Shown: one piece after another, positions 44,104 to 53,509 of the stretch
Numbering within the stretch: the stretch's first letter is position 1
Layout: every line of letters begins with the position of its first letter
Origin: Paraburkholderia sp. BL9I2N2
GTDB taxonomy: Bacteria; Pseudomonadota; Gammaproteobacteria; Burkholderiales; Burkholderiaceae
NCBI RefSeq assembly: GCF_004339745.1
Contig: NZ_SMGP01000002.1
Coordinates: 620,001 to 684,000 of the forward strand
DNA length: 64,000 nt
Reading direction: 5' to 3'
Notes under the pieces: generated by a model
What the model was told of the DNA's origin: nothing
Databases searched by the model: none
The model's input: only the letters and a program-made list of their open reading frames with translations
Position numbers and translations under genes: made by a program

Positions 44104-45645
44104 TCACGATGGTTGACCCGCGCCGGAACCTCCGGGCGCTGTTGCGGGTGCGGTCAAGTCATCAGCCGCCGCATGGCTAGCCGGCATGCCGCCTGATTGG
44201 GTTATTTCAACCCGCAGACTTCCTTGATTATTCCAGTACGCCCAGCTGGCATCGTTGGCGAAGCAATACAGGTACCCCGAGTAGGGAGCCTTGATCTCCA
44301 CTTCCCTACCAATCCTGAAGTAGAAGGGTTCAGGCGGCACGCCTGTCCTGCCCGGTTGTCCTGGATGTGAGATTGCACCGCAGAGTTCGAACCAGTTCGC
44401 TTCCCTGACCCGCCTCGCCCACGCAAACAGGTGTTGCATCCAGTTACCCGGCGTTCCTTGCGCGCCGGATGGAGTGTCCCCATTCAGCCACGCTTGCCCT
44501 TCAGGCACCTTGAACCGGTAGCTCGTCCCTTCCTTCATGAAAATACCTGTCCAATTCCACAACGAACTGGCGAAAACCCGCACCTGAACCGCCGACGCAG
44601 GGTCTATGTTCGGTCGATAGGGAGCCTGAAAGATTGGCGGACCAACCTGCCGTTTCAATGTCAGATCCGATATCGATTCAGAACATCTTCGTGAACCCTT
44701 CGCCAGATATGGAAAGGATCGAGGGCGAAAGCCGATTCTCCTGTAAAAGCCGGTGAGCGAATTGTGAAGCACGCCATGTATTGCCGATGGCGACAACTGG
44801 TCCGCATGGGCTAACTGCTTCAACATATCGGGCTCAAACACCGCGCCGCACTGCGCGGCCTCGGAGATCATCCATTTGAGCGTGGCATCGGAAAGGCCTG
44901 TCTCTTTGTAGCCGCCCCCAACGTCAGCATGCACGCCAGGAAACCACACTTGCGTCACGCGAGCCAGGTCGCAACCATCCGAGTCCATCCACAACGTTGG
45001 AGAGAAGTTGTTCCGCTGCTCATCGATTGCGAGGGCATGTACCGCGCGTTCAACTTCCGGCGGGAGCCTCGTGTCATGAAATTCATAGCGCTTTCTGCCG
45101 AACCCGAATATGTCCACAATTTCCGGGATGCCGAGCGCGCCCACCGTCTCCCACACCCCCAGGAAACGAATGGGTGGAGGTTTGCCATGCTCGATGCGGA
45201 ACCGTTCCTGCCGGCTGACGCTTTCCGGTATTTTCGGGTCGAGCCGGTAGAGGTTCCATGCTTGCGTCACCAGCGTCCAGCTTGCCTCGTGAGGAAGTCC
45301 GCAGTGGTGAAGCATGCCGACCAGGCTTCGAGCCGTGAACGCGCCACGCGAGAAGCCGATGACAAAGATTTCGGAGCCTTCTTCGTAGTGATCGGACAGC
45401 CACTTGTACGCGGTTCGAATGTCGCGGGAGAGGCCTAGTCCTAGCGCGCCATCCACGAGGCGACGCACCCGGCCTTCGTTAGCGCCAATGCCGACGTGAT
45501 AATACCGGAGCTGCTCGACGCCATCGTCGCCGCGCTCACGCAATGCGTTGAAAAAACGCACGACATTGGTTGGTACGGGCACTCCCTGAAACTCGTCGCT
45601 CTCCGAGTTCCATGTGCCGTCACAGCAAACGAAGAGTCTCTTCAT
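44104..45645 (-). CDS. DUF2235 alpha/beta-hydrolase (Tle1-like phospholipase domain)
   Basis: A 513-residue protein. The family start KRLFVCCDGTWNSE is at residue 1, nucleophile motif GFSRGAFTARS near residue 100 and FPGVHADVGGGY near residue 235 gives Asp and surrounding glycines. The domain occurs in type VI secretion lipase effectors (Tle1) and in housekeeping hydrolases. No VgrG, PAAR or immunity gene is nearby. The C-terminal third (FYFRIGREVEIKAPYSGYLY) is a separate beta-rich part. The ATG at 45645 is chosen from family alignment; its ribosome-binding site is poor. Confidence 0.82.
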   Translation of the reverse strand: MKRLFVCCDGTWNSESDEFQGVPVPTNVVRFFNALRERGDDGVEQLRYYHVGIGANEGRVRRLVDGALGLGLSRDIRTAYKWLSDHYEEGSEIFVIGFSRGAFTARSLVGMLHHCGLPHEASWTLVTQAWNLYRLDPKIPESVSRQERFRIEHGKPPPIRFLGVWETVGALGIPEIVDIFGFGRKRYEFHDTRLPPEVERAVHALAIDEQRNNFSPTLWMDSDGCDLARVTQVWFPGVHADVGGGYKETGLSDATLKWMISEAAQCGAVFEPDMLKQLAHADQLSPSAIHGVLHNSLTGFYRRIGFRPRSFPYLAKGSRRCSESISDLTLKRQVGPPIFQAPYRPNIDPASAVQVRVFASSLWNWTGIFMKEGTSYRFKVPEGQAWLNGDTPSGAQGTPGNWMQHLFAWARRVREANWFELCGAISHPGQPGRTGVPPEPFYFRIGREVEIKAPYSGYLYCFANDASWAYWNNQGSLRVEITQSGGMPASHAAADDLTAPATAPGGSGAGQPS

Positions 45646-45815
45646 GTTTGCGGCCCTGCTCGTCCGGCGCGATTCTGATACGAAAGCATGACCCGGCATG
45701 TCGGGAAACGAAAGGTGCGCCCCGTTTGCCTTCACGGCGATTCACGCGCAGCCCGGCCTTTCCGCCTGGCCCTGGTGGTTGACACCAGCATGATATTGAA
45801 CCACGTCCCGGCTCG

Positions 45816-48800
45816 CTACGCGCCGGCCAGTCTGCGCGCGAGCGTATCCGCCACCGTTGCGAGGTTCGGCTCGACGACGAGATCGGTATGCGCGCCGTCG
45901 ATGTTCTTCACCAGCAGGCCATTCCTCGCGACGCGCTGCCAGGCCGGCAGCGGATCGCCCTGCCCGCCTTCCCTGACGGACGCGCGCACGTAGACAATCG
46001 GGCTGCCGAGATAGCGGCGCGGACGATACGTCGCCATCGCGACGCGCATCGACTCGCGTACCTGCCGCAGTACCGGCGGCAGGCCCTGCGTATCGGCTGC
46101 CGGCCTGGAAGCCATCTTGCCGAGCCGCATGCGAATCCGGTCGGCGGCTCCGGACACCCTGTCCTTCAGATAGGCAAGGCGACCGCTTGCGGAAAGCGCA
46201 CGGAACGCTTGCACGCGCTTCGCCATGACCTCGCACTGGAAGCCGAACCACGCATGCAGCGGCAAATAGCGTTCATCGACGTAGGTATCGAGCAGACACA
46301 GCAACTCGATCTTCTCGCCCGCCGCGACAAGCTGCTGCGCTATCTCGAACGCGACTAGCCCGCCAAACGAATAGCCGACCAGCGCATACGGACCGCTCGG
46401 CTGCACCGCGCGAATCTGCTCGACATAGACACTCGCCATCTCCTCGACGCGCCGCTGCGGCTCCTGGTCGCCATCGAGCCCGCGTGCCTGCAGGCCGTAC
46501 ACAGGCCGCTCGCTTTCCAGCGTGCCGGCCAGCGTCAGGCACTCCATCACCGAGCCCGTGATGCTATGAAGCATGAAGACAGGCCGCCCGCGCCCCGCAC
46601 GCATCGGCACGACGTTGGGATGCGCGCCCTGCACGCCTTCTCCCGCGATGACGGCCGCGAGCCGCGCAATAGTCGGCGCGATGATGAGCGTCGCAAGCGG
46701 CAGGGTTCGGCCGGTTGCCAGCCTTATTTCGGCGAGCATCTGTGCGCCGAGCAGCGAATGGCCGCCGAGTTCAAAGAAGTTGTCGTCGAGACCGACCGGC
46801 GAGAAGCTGAAAAGCTGCTCCCAGAGCGCGCATAGATAGACTTCCACCTGCTCGGCCGATTCGCCGGGTTCCGGCAACTCGCGACGTGTGCGGGCAAGCG
46901 CGGGATGCGCGCTGATATTCTCGACGCATCCGGGGTTCGCCAGCGACGACAGGTTGCGCACCGGCAGCCCGTTCACCGCATCGCGCGCGGCCGCCTCCGA
47001 TGCCTTGCCGTTATGCGTGACGGGCAGCGCTTCGACTTCGGCGATCACGTCCGGCACGAGCGCCGCCGAACCCTGCAGCATCAACTCACGCCGCACGCGC
47101 GAAGCGAGTGCCGCGCTCATCTTCGCGCCCCTGCGCAACACGAGCAGCAGCACGACGCGCTGGCCTGATCCGCTCGCGTCATGGGCAGTCTGCGCGACGA
47201 CCATCGACTGATTGATCTCGCCAATACTGCTGACAATGCGGTAAATCTCACCGGGGCTCACGTTGATGCCGCGCACATTCAGCACGCCGTCGCTGCGTCC
47301 ATGCAGGCGCGCCGATCCCTGCGCCGAAAACTCGATGATGTCGCCGTGCGTCCACACGCCCGGGTTCGCCTTGAAATAGGCGGAGTGAAAGCGGGCGCCG
47401 TCCGCGTCGCCGAAGAAGCCAAGCGGGCGCGACGGAAACGGATTGACGCACACCAGTTCGCCGGTCATGGAGGTGAGTGCGCCCTCGTTCCACGCCTGCA
47501 CATCGAGGCCGAGACTCCTGCACTGTGCTTCGCCTGCATAAACCGGTAGATTCGGGTTGCCGAGCACGAAGCAGCCGATGATATCGGTGCCTCCTGAAAT
47601 CGACTGGAGCTGCAGCGGCTTGACGTAGGAGCGCACCCATTCGAACTGCGAGTCGTAGAGCACGGCGCCCGTCGACATCATCGCACGCAGCGCATCCAGC
47701 CCGAACTGCTCGCCAGGTTTCAGGCCCGAGTCCTCGCACATCTTCAGATAGGCGGGACTCGTGCCGAACACGGTCACGCGTTCATCGGCGACCAGCCGCC
47801 AAAGTGTGTCGACTTCCGTAACCGGTCCGTCGTACGTGACGATCTCGGCGCCCGAGGCCAGCACCGACAACTGCCAGTTCCACATCATCCACGAACAACT
47901 CGTGTGAAAGTACAGCTTGTCGCCCGGACCCAGGTCGCTGTGCAACTGATGCTCTTTCAGATGTTCGAGCAATGTGCCGCCGGCGCCGTGCACGATGCAC
48001 TTGGGCTTTCCCGTCGTGCCCGACGAGAACATGATGAAAAGCGGATGATTGAACGGAAAATGCCGCCATTCGAACCGTGCTGCGTCACCGTGAACGATGA
48101 GATCGCGCAGCGAGTGCTGAGGCTGGCTGACCGTGCTCGGCAGCGGCGTTTCATCCAGACAGATGACGTGGGTGAGCGTCGGCAATGCCGCGGCCACCGC
48201 GGCGACGTGCGCGGCGATCGAGCCAGCCGTATCGAATGAGCGCTGCGTCGTGTGCGCAAACAGCATGCGTGGCTCGAGCGGCTCGAAGCGGTCGAGGATC
48301 GCCTGCACGCCAGTCTCAGGCGCCGCGGTGGATAGCGTCGCGCCAACCGCCGTCACCGCGAGCGCCGTGATGATGGCCTGCGCGTCATTTCGCATCATCG
48401 CGACCACGCGGTCGCCCGGACGCAAACCGAGTTCGCTGAGCGAATAGGCAAGGCGTGCGACCCGGTCGCGCAGATCGCCGCGCGTCATCGTTTCGCGGCG
48501 GCCATCGGCATAACGCGCAGTGAGTGCCGGCGAGTCGTCCGGCGCGATCCTTCGCCCAAGAACGCTTTGGGCGTAATTCAGTTCGACATGCGGAAAGAAA
48601 AGCGCGGTCTCGCATTCGTCGCCGATGCAGGCCGTCTCCATGCTACCGCCCCATTCCATTCCTCCGGTCCACTGCAGAAAGCACTGCCAGAAGCGGCGGA
48701 ATTCGCGCGTCGAATAGGCATGCAGTTCTGGATAGTCCGCGAAACGCTCGCCGGTGAAATTCTCCAGCGCCGCAGTGAAGCGTGACATGCGCGATTGAGC

Positions 48801-48881
48801 GACGCGCTCCGGCAAGTTCTGAAATAGGGGTTCGCGCGCATACATGCGTATGCTCGCCCCGACGACCCTCTCGTGATTCAT
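45816..48881 (-). CDS. Acetoacetyl-CoA-synthetase-type adenylation, carrier and thioesterase protein
   Basis: A 1021-residue single-module synthetase without condensation domain. Residues 1-640 are an acyl-CoA synthetase of the acetoacetyl-CoA ligase type (AMP loop MFSSGTTGKPKCIVHG near residue 290; YFHTSCSWMMWNWQLSVLA; RSDGVLNVRGINVSPGEIYRI). A carrier domain has DDNFFELGGHSLL with Ser709 as phosphopantetheine site. Residues 755-1021 are a thioesterase with GYSFGGLVAFE (Ser838). The A-T-TE order recalls furanone and quinone synthetases, but those use other A domains. Product unknown. The DUF2235 gene follows after 170 bases. Confidence 0.88.
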   Translation of the reverse strand: MNHERVVGASIRMYAREPLFQNLPERVAQSRMSRFTAALENFTGERFADYPELHAYSTREFRRFWQCFLQWTGGMEWGGSMETACIGDECETALFFPHVELNYAQSVLGRRIAPDDSPALTARYADGRRETMTRGDLRDRVARLAYSLSELGLRPGDRVVAMMRNDAQAIITALAVTAVGATLSTAAPETGVQAILDRFEPLEPRMLFAHTTQRSFDTAGSIAAHVAAVAAALPTLTHVICLDETPLPSTVSQPQHSLRDLIVHGDAARFEWRHFPFNHPLFIMFSSGTTGKPKCIVHGAGGTLLEHLKEHQLHSDLGPGDKLYFHTSCSWMMWNWQLSVLASGAEIVTYDGPVTEVDTLWRLVADERVTVFGTSPAYLKMCEDSGLKPGEQFGLDALRAMMSTGAVLYDSQFEWVRSYVKPLQLQSISGGTDIIGCFVLGNPNLPVYAGEAQCRSLGLDVQAWNEGALTSMTGELVCVNPFPSRPLGFFGDADGARFHSAYFKANPGVWTHGDIIEFSAQGSARLHGRSDGVLNVRGINVSPGEIYRIVSSIGEINQSMVVAQTAHDASGSGQRVVLLLVLRRGAKMSAALASRVRRELMLQGSAALVPDVIAEVEALPVTHNGKASEAAARDAVNGLPVRNLSSLANPGCVENISAHPALARTRRELPEPGESAEQVEVYLCALWEQLFSFSPVGLDDNFFELGGHSLLGAQMLAEIRLATGRTLPLATLIIAPTIARLAAVIAGEGVQGAHPNVVPMRAGRGRPVFMLHSITGSVMECLTLAGTLESERPVYGLQARGLDGDQEPQRRVEEMASVYVEQIRAVQPSGPYALVGYSFGGLVAFEIAQQLVAAGEKIELLCLLDTYVDERYLPLHAWFGFQCEVMAKRVQAFRALSASGRLAYLKDRVSGAADRIRMRLGKMASRPAADTQGLPPVLRQVRESMRVAMATYRPRRYLGSPIVYVRASVREGGQGDPLPAWQRVARNGLLVKNIDGAHTDLVVEPNLATVADTLARRLAGA

Positions 48882-49339
48882 CCGCGCACCCGTATTGGAA
48901 CAAAGCTTTATAAGTATTTATCTGTCTGCCGGCAGGCGCCGGCGACCAGTCGCATTCCGACAATGCCTTGTGCTTGAACATGAGCACCGTCCCCTCGCAA
49001 ACAGATTACTGCGCGAGGCAACGATGCTATGTGCGACCTCACACAAAATTACATGCGTCGCAAAGAACGTCTCGCGGCACGATGCTTTAAATACCGATTT
49101 GTTGCGAGCAGACGAATCTAATTCTCGCGCCGCTTTGCGCTGTGTTATCTAGCGTACCGAACGCCCGCGCAAAGCACGCTCCAATCGACCGGAAACCATC
49201 AAACTGGAAAGAGGATCAGGCTCATGCGCTGCACGATAAGAACATTGGGCGGTGCGTTTGCAAAAGAGATTGCAATATCCGTTCTTCGCCACGCGGCCGG
49301 CTTCGTGGCCCCTCTTCGGCCGTCCACGAGGGGAAGAAT
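48882..49339. other. Divergent intergenic stretch
   Basis: 458 bases between the synthetase and the SGNH hydrolase. An in-frame extension of the hydrolase to 49142 exists but has no homology-like content or ribosome-binding site. No strong hairpin seen. Confidence 0.5.
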
Positions 49340-50563
49340 GTGAAACGATGGATTCCAGCGCTTCTAAAAGCGGTCGTGGTCATCTCCATCGCGCTGCCTG
49401 ATGCAACCCGCTATCGTGCGCAAGGGATCGGGACGTCCGCACCCTGGATAGGCACGTGGTCAGTTTCGCCATCCATTACGGACGATGACGGCTTCAATAA
49501 TCAGACGTTGCGGCAGATCGTGCGCACCAGCATCGGCGGAACATCCGCGCGAATCCATCTGTCGAATCTATTCGGCTCCGAGCCCCTGGTAATCGGCGAA
49601 GCTCAAATCGCGCGGCGCGCGCAAGGTCAAAAAACGGTGGCCGGCAGCGACCGCGCCGTCACGTTCGGCGGCCAGCGGAACGTCACGATTCCCGTGGGCG
49701 CTTCGGTCGTGAGCGACCCGATCGCGTTCGAGGTCCCTCCGCTTGCCGATGTCGCCATCAGCCTCTATCTCCCCGTGCGGACCCCGCCGCGTTCGACGGG
49801 CCACGTCGATGGCCTGCAAGACCTGTATATTGCCGCTGGAGACGTGGGCGCCGACCCGGCCTTTACCGGCGGGACCACAATCTCCCCAGGCGGCCAGTCC
49901 TACTATTTCTTGACGAATCTCGACGTGCAGAACGAGGCGGCGACGGGCGCGATCGTCACGTTTGGCGCCTCCATAACCGACGGCCTCATATCGAGTGTCA
50001 ATGGCAACCGGCGCTGGCCCAATCGCCTCGCGATACGGCTGCAACAGGCCGGAATGACGGTGGGCGTGCTCAACCAGGGCATCAGCGGCAATAACTTCTT
50101 CACGAATAGCGCCGGCCAGGCTGGTCTCAGACGCTTCGGTCGCGACGTGCTCCAGCAACCGGGTGCGAAATGGGTGGTCATCTCGGACGATGCAATCAAC
50201 AATCTGAATACCGACAGACCTTCCACGGCTCCCCAGTTGATCAGCGCATTGCGACAGCTCGTCGAGCGGGCGCATCGCGCCGACATCAAGGCAATCTGCT
50301 CCACGCTGACGCCGTTTGGCGCGACGGACAGCATCGAAGCTGCGCGTCAGGACGTGAACGCATTCATCCTGAGTTCGACTAGCGGCTGCGATGCGGTACT
50401 CGATCAGGCGAAGGCAGTCAGCGACCCCGCCAATCCCGCTGTTTTACTGCCGGCCTATAACAGCGGCGATAACCTCCATCCAAACGAAGCGGGCTTGCAA
50501 GCAATCGCCAACGCGTTAGATCTGGATGCTCTGACGGCCGGGTCGCCCATTCAGGCGCCGTAA
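49340..50563 (+). CDS. Exported SGNH/GDSL-like hydrolase with altered motifs
   Basis: A 407-residue exported protein. The GTG start follows GAGGGGAA, and a hydrophobic signal segment (WIPALLKAVVVISIALPDA) comes first. An N-terminal beta domain covers to residue 190. The SGNH domain has TFGASITDG near residue 210, where GDS is changed to GAS, QGISGNN near 248 and DNLHPNEAG near 380 with the catalytic Asp-His. The usual GIND block reads DAINN. Serine and histidine are kept, so activity is possible, perhaps on acetylated sugars. Confidence 0.82.
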   Translation: MKRWIPALLKAVVVISIALPDATRYRAQGIGTSAPWIGTWSVSPSITDDDGFNNQTLRQIVRTSIGGTSARIHLSNLFGSEPLVIGEAQIARRAQGQKTVAGSDRAVTFGGQRNVTIPVGASVVSDPIAFEVPPLADVAISLYLPVRTPPRSTGHVDGLQDLYIAAGDVGADPAFTGGTTISPGGQSYYFLTNLDVQNEAATGAIVTFGASITDGLISSVNGNRRWPNRLAIRLQQAGMTVGVLNQGISGNNFFTNSAGQAGLRRFGRDVLQQPGAKWVVISDDAINNLNTDRPSTAPQLISALRQLVERAHRADIKAICSTLTPFGATDSIEAARQDVNAFILSSTSGCDAVLDQAKAVSDPANPAVLLPAYNSGDNLHPNEAGLQAIANALDLDALTAGSPIQAP

Positions 50564-50649
50564 GCGTGCGGTCAGAGGATCGCGTTCCGCGAGAACGACT
50601 TCACCGCAACATGCGAGCCGAAGGCCGTCTGACGGTTGTGCAGGCAAAC

Positions 50650-50817
50650 TCATTTACGCAACCATCTTCGACGTCCGTTCGGCTTTCGTGCTCCAGCATT
50701 GTGCTTTGACATCTTCTTTTTGTCGGACGTAGATAACAGGACGTCCACTACCGCCAGCAACGAGAGCACGACAACCGCGACGAAAACAACCGTCCCGATG
50801 ATGCCCAAAAGAGTCAT
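50650..50817 (-). CDS. Small single-span membrane protein
   Basis: A 55-residue protein. GGAGG precedes the ATG. One long hydrophobic helix (LGIIGTVVFVAVVVLSLLAV) is followed by a strongly basic tail with many Lys and Arg, so the C-terminus is probably cytoplasmic. Function unknown. Confidence 0.55.
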   Translation of the reverse strand: MTLLGIIGTVVFVAVVVLSLLAVVDVLLSTSDKKKMSKHNAGARKPNGRRRWLRK

Positions 50818-51400
50818 ATGACCTCCGTGAGTCAAGGGCAAGCGCGGATCGATGCAGGCTTTACCAATCCCAGGGTTTGCAATCTAATCACATGTCATTG
50901 CGCATGCGGACGTTGTTGGCACATCCGGGTGCCACACCCGATTAGCTAGCTCAACCCTGCCTTTCCTATAACGCTCCATTAAGTTGTTAGCAAGACACGC
51001 GATACCCGCGCCGCACCCCTGAACGGCTGGCAGGCAATGGCGCCCGGAGCGGTTCAGCGGCGACGACGAGTTCTGCACTGTACCTCACCTGCCCGCGTCC
51101 GTTAAGCCGCAGCAAGAATCCCATGGCTGGGAATATGACCACGGCGGCGTTCATCGCGCCTGGATCACTGCCCATTAGCCGGGTTGCTTATTGTCCGCGT
51201 ATTCCCGCGCAGTTTGATTTGAGTGTGCGCAGCGCCGCAGAAGAGGCGTGCCTTTAGCTCCAACATCGCCATCAAATACATTAAAAGAAGGGGGACCAAA
51301 ATGGCGATCGGTAAATATACGGCACCAGGTTGAATCGCCTGGATTGAACGCTCCACAGTCGTTCGCGCCCATCAATCGATTCCAATAAAGCAGGCTCGCC
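50818..51400. other. Long gene-free stretch
   Basis: 583 bases between two small membrane-protein genes. Frames of about 60 codons on the minus strand lack ribosome-binding sites or recognisable content. No clear terminator or repeat seen. Confidence 0.5.
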
Positions 51401-51637
51401 ATGACCACATTAACCACAATTATTCTAATAGTTTCAGTATGGCTCTTCGTCGTACTCTTCCTTTGCGCGCTGGTTCACAACGGCGCAATACGGGAGCGAG
51501 AGGAATATGAAAGGCCGCTCGCAAGCAGGAAGAGGAAGGCTCAAGCACGGCGTCCGGTTACCCGCGACGATGCCGATAGCGCTCACGCAGACTCGCCCGA
51601 GATTCATGGGCCGTCCGGACGAAAGAGAACGCCGTGA
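51401..51637 (+). CDS. Small single-span membrane protein
   Basis: A 78-residue frame with one hydrophobic helix (TIILIVSVWLFVVLFLCALV) and a long charged tail with EREEYERP and an Arg/Lys-rich region. AGCAGG lies about ten bases before the ATG. A good terminator follows the stop, which supports a real transcript. Function unknown. Confidence 0.55.
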   Translation: MTTLTTIILIVSVWLFVVLFLCALVHNGAIREREEYERPLASRKRKAQARRPVTRDDADSAHADSPEIHGPSGRKRTP

Positions 51638-51658
51638 TAGGGAAGGATGTGAATTCTG

Positions 51659-51690
51659 ACAGCCCCGGCGTCACGCGGGGCTGTTTGCTT
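51659..51690 (+). terminator. Intrinsic terminator after the 51401 gene
   Basis: Nine-base stem ACAGCCCCG (51659-51667) with CGGGGCTGT (51676-51684), eight-base loop, then a short T-rich tail (TTGCTTAAAT). It lies 21 bases after the stop codon of the small membrane protein. Confidence 0.65.
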
Positions 51691-51814
51691 AAATAGCCCC
51701 GCATGCAAGATTCGCTGAGTGCCGTCTACGACTCTGCTTGATGACTCGCCATCGCCAAGGCGTTGTGCAGTCTGCCGAGATGCAGTATCGAGAGGGGATT
51801 TATACTGCGGTGAG

Positions 51815-53467
51815 TCACAATTTACCGCGCGTTTTCATCCCGTCGATGAGAGTCAATCTCCCCGCCCGGTTGAACGTATGCACGCGATCTATGCTTGCGT
51901 CCCAGTTGGCTTCTATCCGGCTGGCCGGCGTCTCCTTGTAGGTCGTCTCGTCGATTACGTCGATACGCTGAAACGACAATGCGCGCCCGTATTTGCCGCT
52001 GCAATCCTGCGCGGGCCGATACCACTGCCCCTGGTGCTCGAAAATGTTCCCGGCGGGGCGGGCAGTTCTGATATCCGATACGATCGGGTTGCACGGATGA
52101 GGATGCCAGTCCTGCGTCAACAGCGAATCGGACCAGAACAGAAACAACTCGTCGGACAGCGGTGCGTGCTCGTTTTCCCGCATGCAGGCGAACAGCCAAT
52201 ACTTGCCGTCGTGACGCCAGATCGTGGTGTCGACGGCCATGACGTCGTCCATCAGGTTCATGACGTGTTCCCATTGATCCGGGAACCGCGTGCACCGGTA
52301 AATCTCGATGGCCTTGCTCTCGTTCGTCTCCGGAATCATGTAGAGCTCACCGCCCTCCTCCAGCATGAAAGGATAAGACAGGTGATACGGCCGCTCCAGA
52401 ATCTTCACAGGAGGCAAGATCGGTTGATCGTTTGCATCGAAACGGATAACCGAAAGATGACCCCTGTTCTTCGAGTATTCGAGTTCTTCGAGGAACACCG
52501 CATACTCTCCATGTCTTTCGACGACAAACGGGTCTGCCCAGAAACGGTCCTTGGGAGGCACCAGTTGCTTGAATTCGAAAAGACGGTCAGGGAGATGACC
52601 GTTCTCGCCGAAGTGATACAGCAGCATCCACTGTTCGAACTTGCGCAGTCCGCTTGCCTTCTTTGCGACGGTGCGCGCCAACAACTGGCCGATGAACTTG
52701 CCATAGGATCCGCTGGTCGGCTCGGCGATCTTCTCTCCGGAATAGAACGCCGGCGGCGTACCAGCCTTCGTGTATTTCAGCCTGAAGTTTTCCTCGCCGA
52801 TCTGCCTAAGCTCGCGCAACCTTCTCGGCGCGAACGAAAGCGTCTTCCAGTAGCAGTGGCTGCGATTCCTGTGAATCGACACCGGGTAGGTCATCGACCA
52901 GGATCTCTGCAGCGTGTGCGGACGTTCGCCCGCGCGGATCTGAAACTGCAAGGCGGACGCCGTCGTTGTGCGGTCGAGAAGAATGTCCCACACGCCGACG
53001 GGCCCATCACGTTCGACAACCTCATCACCATGCCGATACGACCAGATGCCGCAAGAAGCCGTGTCGAAGATCTCGCCGCAAGGGCGCAGCGAGCCCAGCC
53101 GCAAGAATACGGTGATGCCATAGGCGGCGATGTTCGCGAGGTCGCGAGCATCTAAGTGATCCCCGCATTCCCTGCTCTCCATCTCGACATTCAAGGTCGG
53201 GATTCCCGGCAGCGTCGAGACCAGCGGCTCGGTCCTGAACGCGTCATGTCCAACCTTGACGAGCCGCTTGTCGAGCGCCATCCACAGCGACAACAGCCAC
53301 GGAGCGGCCTGCGCAGCGATCTTCTTTTCCGGCCGCTGTTTATACGCATATTTGACGACAAGGGCGACCTCCATGCCCTCCTCCGTGGCAATCTGACCGA
53401 GCATGTGATTCACCCAGGCCGGCAACGCAATGTCGTCGACGAGAACCCCGACCTTTATCTTGTTCAT
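51815..53467 (-). CDS. Glucosamine inositolphosphorylceramide transferase-like N-terminal domain protein
   Basis: A 550-residue protein in a polysaccharide cluster. The first 230 residues look Rossmann-like (KVGVLVDDIALPAWVNHML; GIWSYRHGDEVVERDGPVG), reminiscent of formyltransferase-type folds. Residues 285-540 are a five-bladed propeller-like region (RFWADPFVVERHGEYAVFLEE; YPFMLEEGGELYMIPETNES; GNIFEHQGQWYRPAQDCS) that matches the domain found in plant GIPC glucosamine transferases and in bacterial sugar clusters. It is 42 bases after glmS on the same strand. A role in sugar transfer or modification is inferred. Confidence 0.75.
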   Translation of the reverse strand: MNKIKVGVLVDDIALPAWVNHMLGQIATEEGMEVALVVKYAYKQRPEKKIAAQAAPWLLSLWMALDKRLVKVGHDAFRTEPLVSTLPGIPTLNVEMESRECGDHLDARDLANIAAYGITVFLRLGSLRPCGEIFDTASCGIWSYRHGDEVVERDGPVGVWDILLDRTTTASALQFQIRAGERPHTLQRSWSMTYPVSIHRNRSHCYWKTLSFAPRRLRELRQIGEENFRLKYTKAGTPPAFYSGEKIAEPTSGSYGKFIGQLLARTVAKKASGLRKFEQWMLLYHFGENGHLPDRLFEFKQLVPPKDRFWADPFVVERHGEYAVFLEELEYSKNRGHLSVIRFDANDQPILPPVKILERPYHLSYPFMLEEGGELYMIPETNESKAIEIYRCTRFPDQWEHVMNLMDDVMAVDTTIWRHDGKYWLFACMRENEHAPLSDELFLFWSDSLLTQDWHPHPCNPIVSDIRTARPAGNIFEHQGQWYRPAQDCSGKYGRALSFQRIDVIDETTYKETPASRIEANWDASIDRVHTFNRAGRLTLIDGMKTRGKL

Positions 53468-53509
53468 CGCTGATTGTCTTCGTAGATCAATATGCATGTG
53501 CCCCGCGCG

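Noticed and set aside
44104..48881. Idea that the DUF2235 protein and synthetase form a type VI secretion effector module
   Set aside because: No VgrG, PAAR, chaperone or immunity-like gene lies in the flanks within this window.
51719..53155. Plus-strand frame of 478 codons opposite the GIPC-like gene
   Set aside because: Antisense shadow with skewed composition. The minus strand has conserved blocks and operon spacing with glmS.
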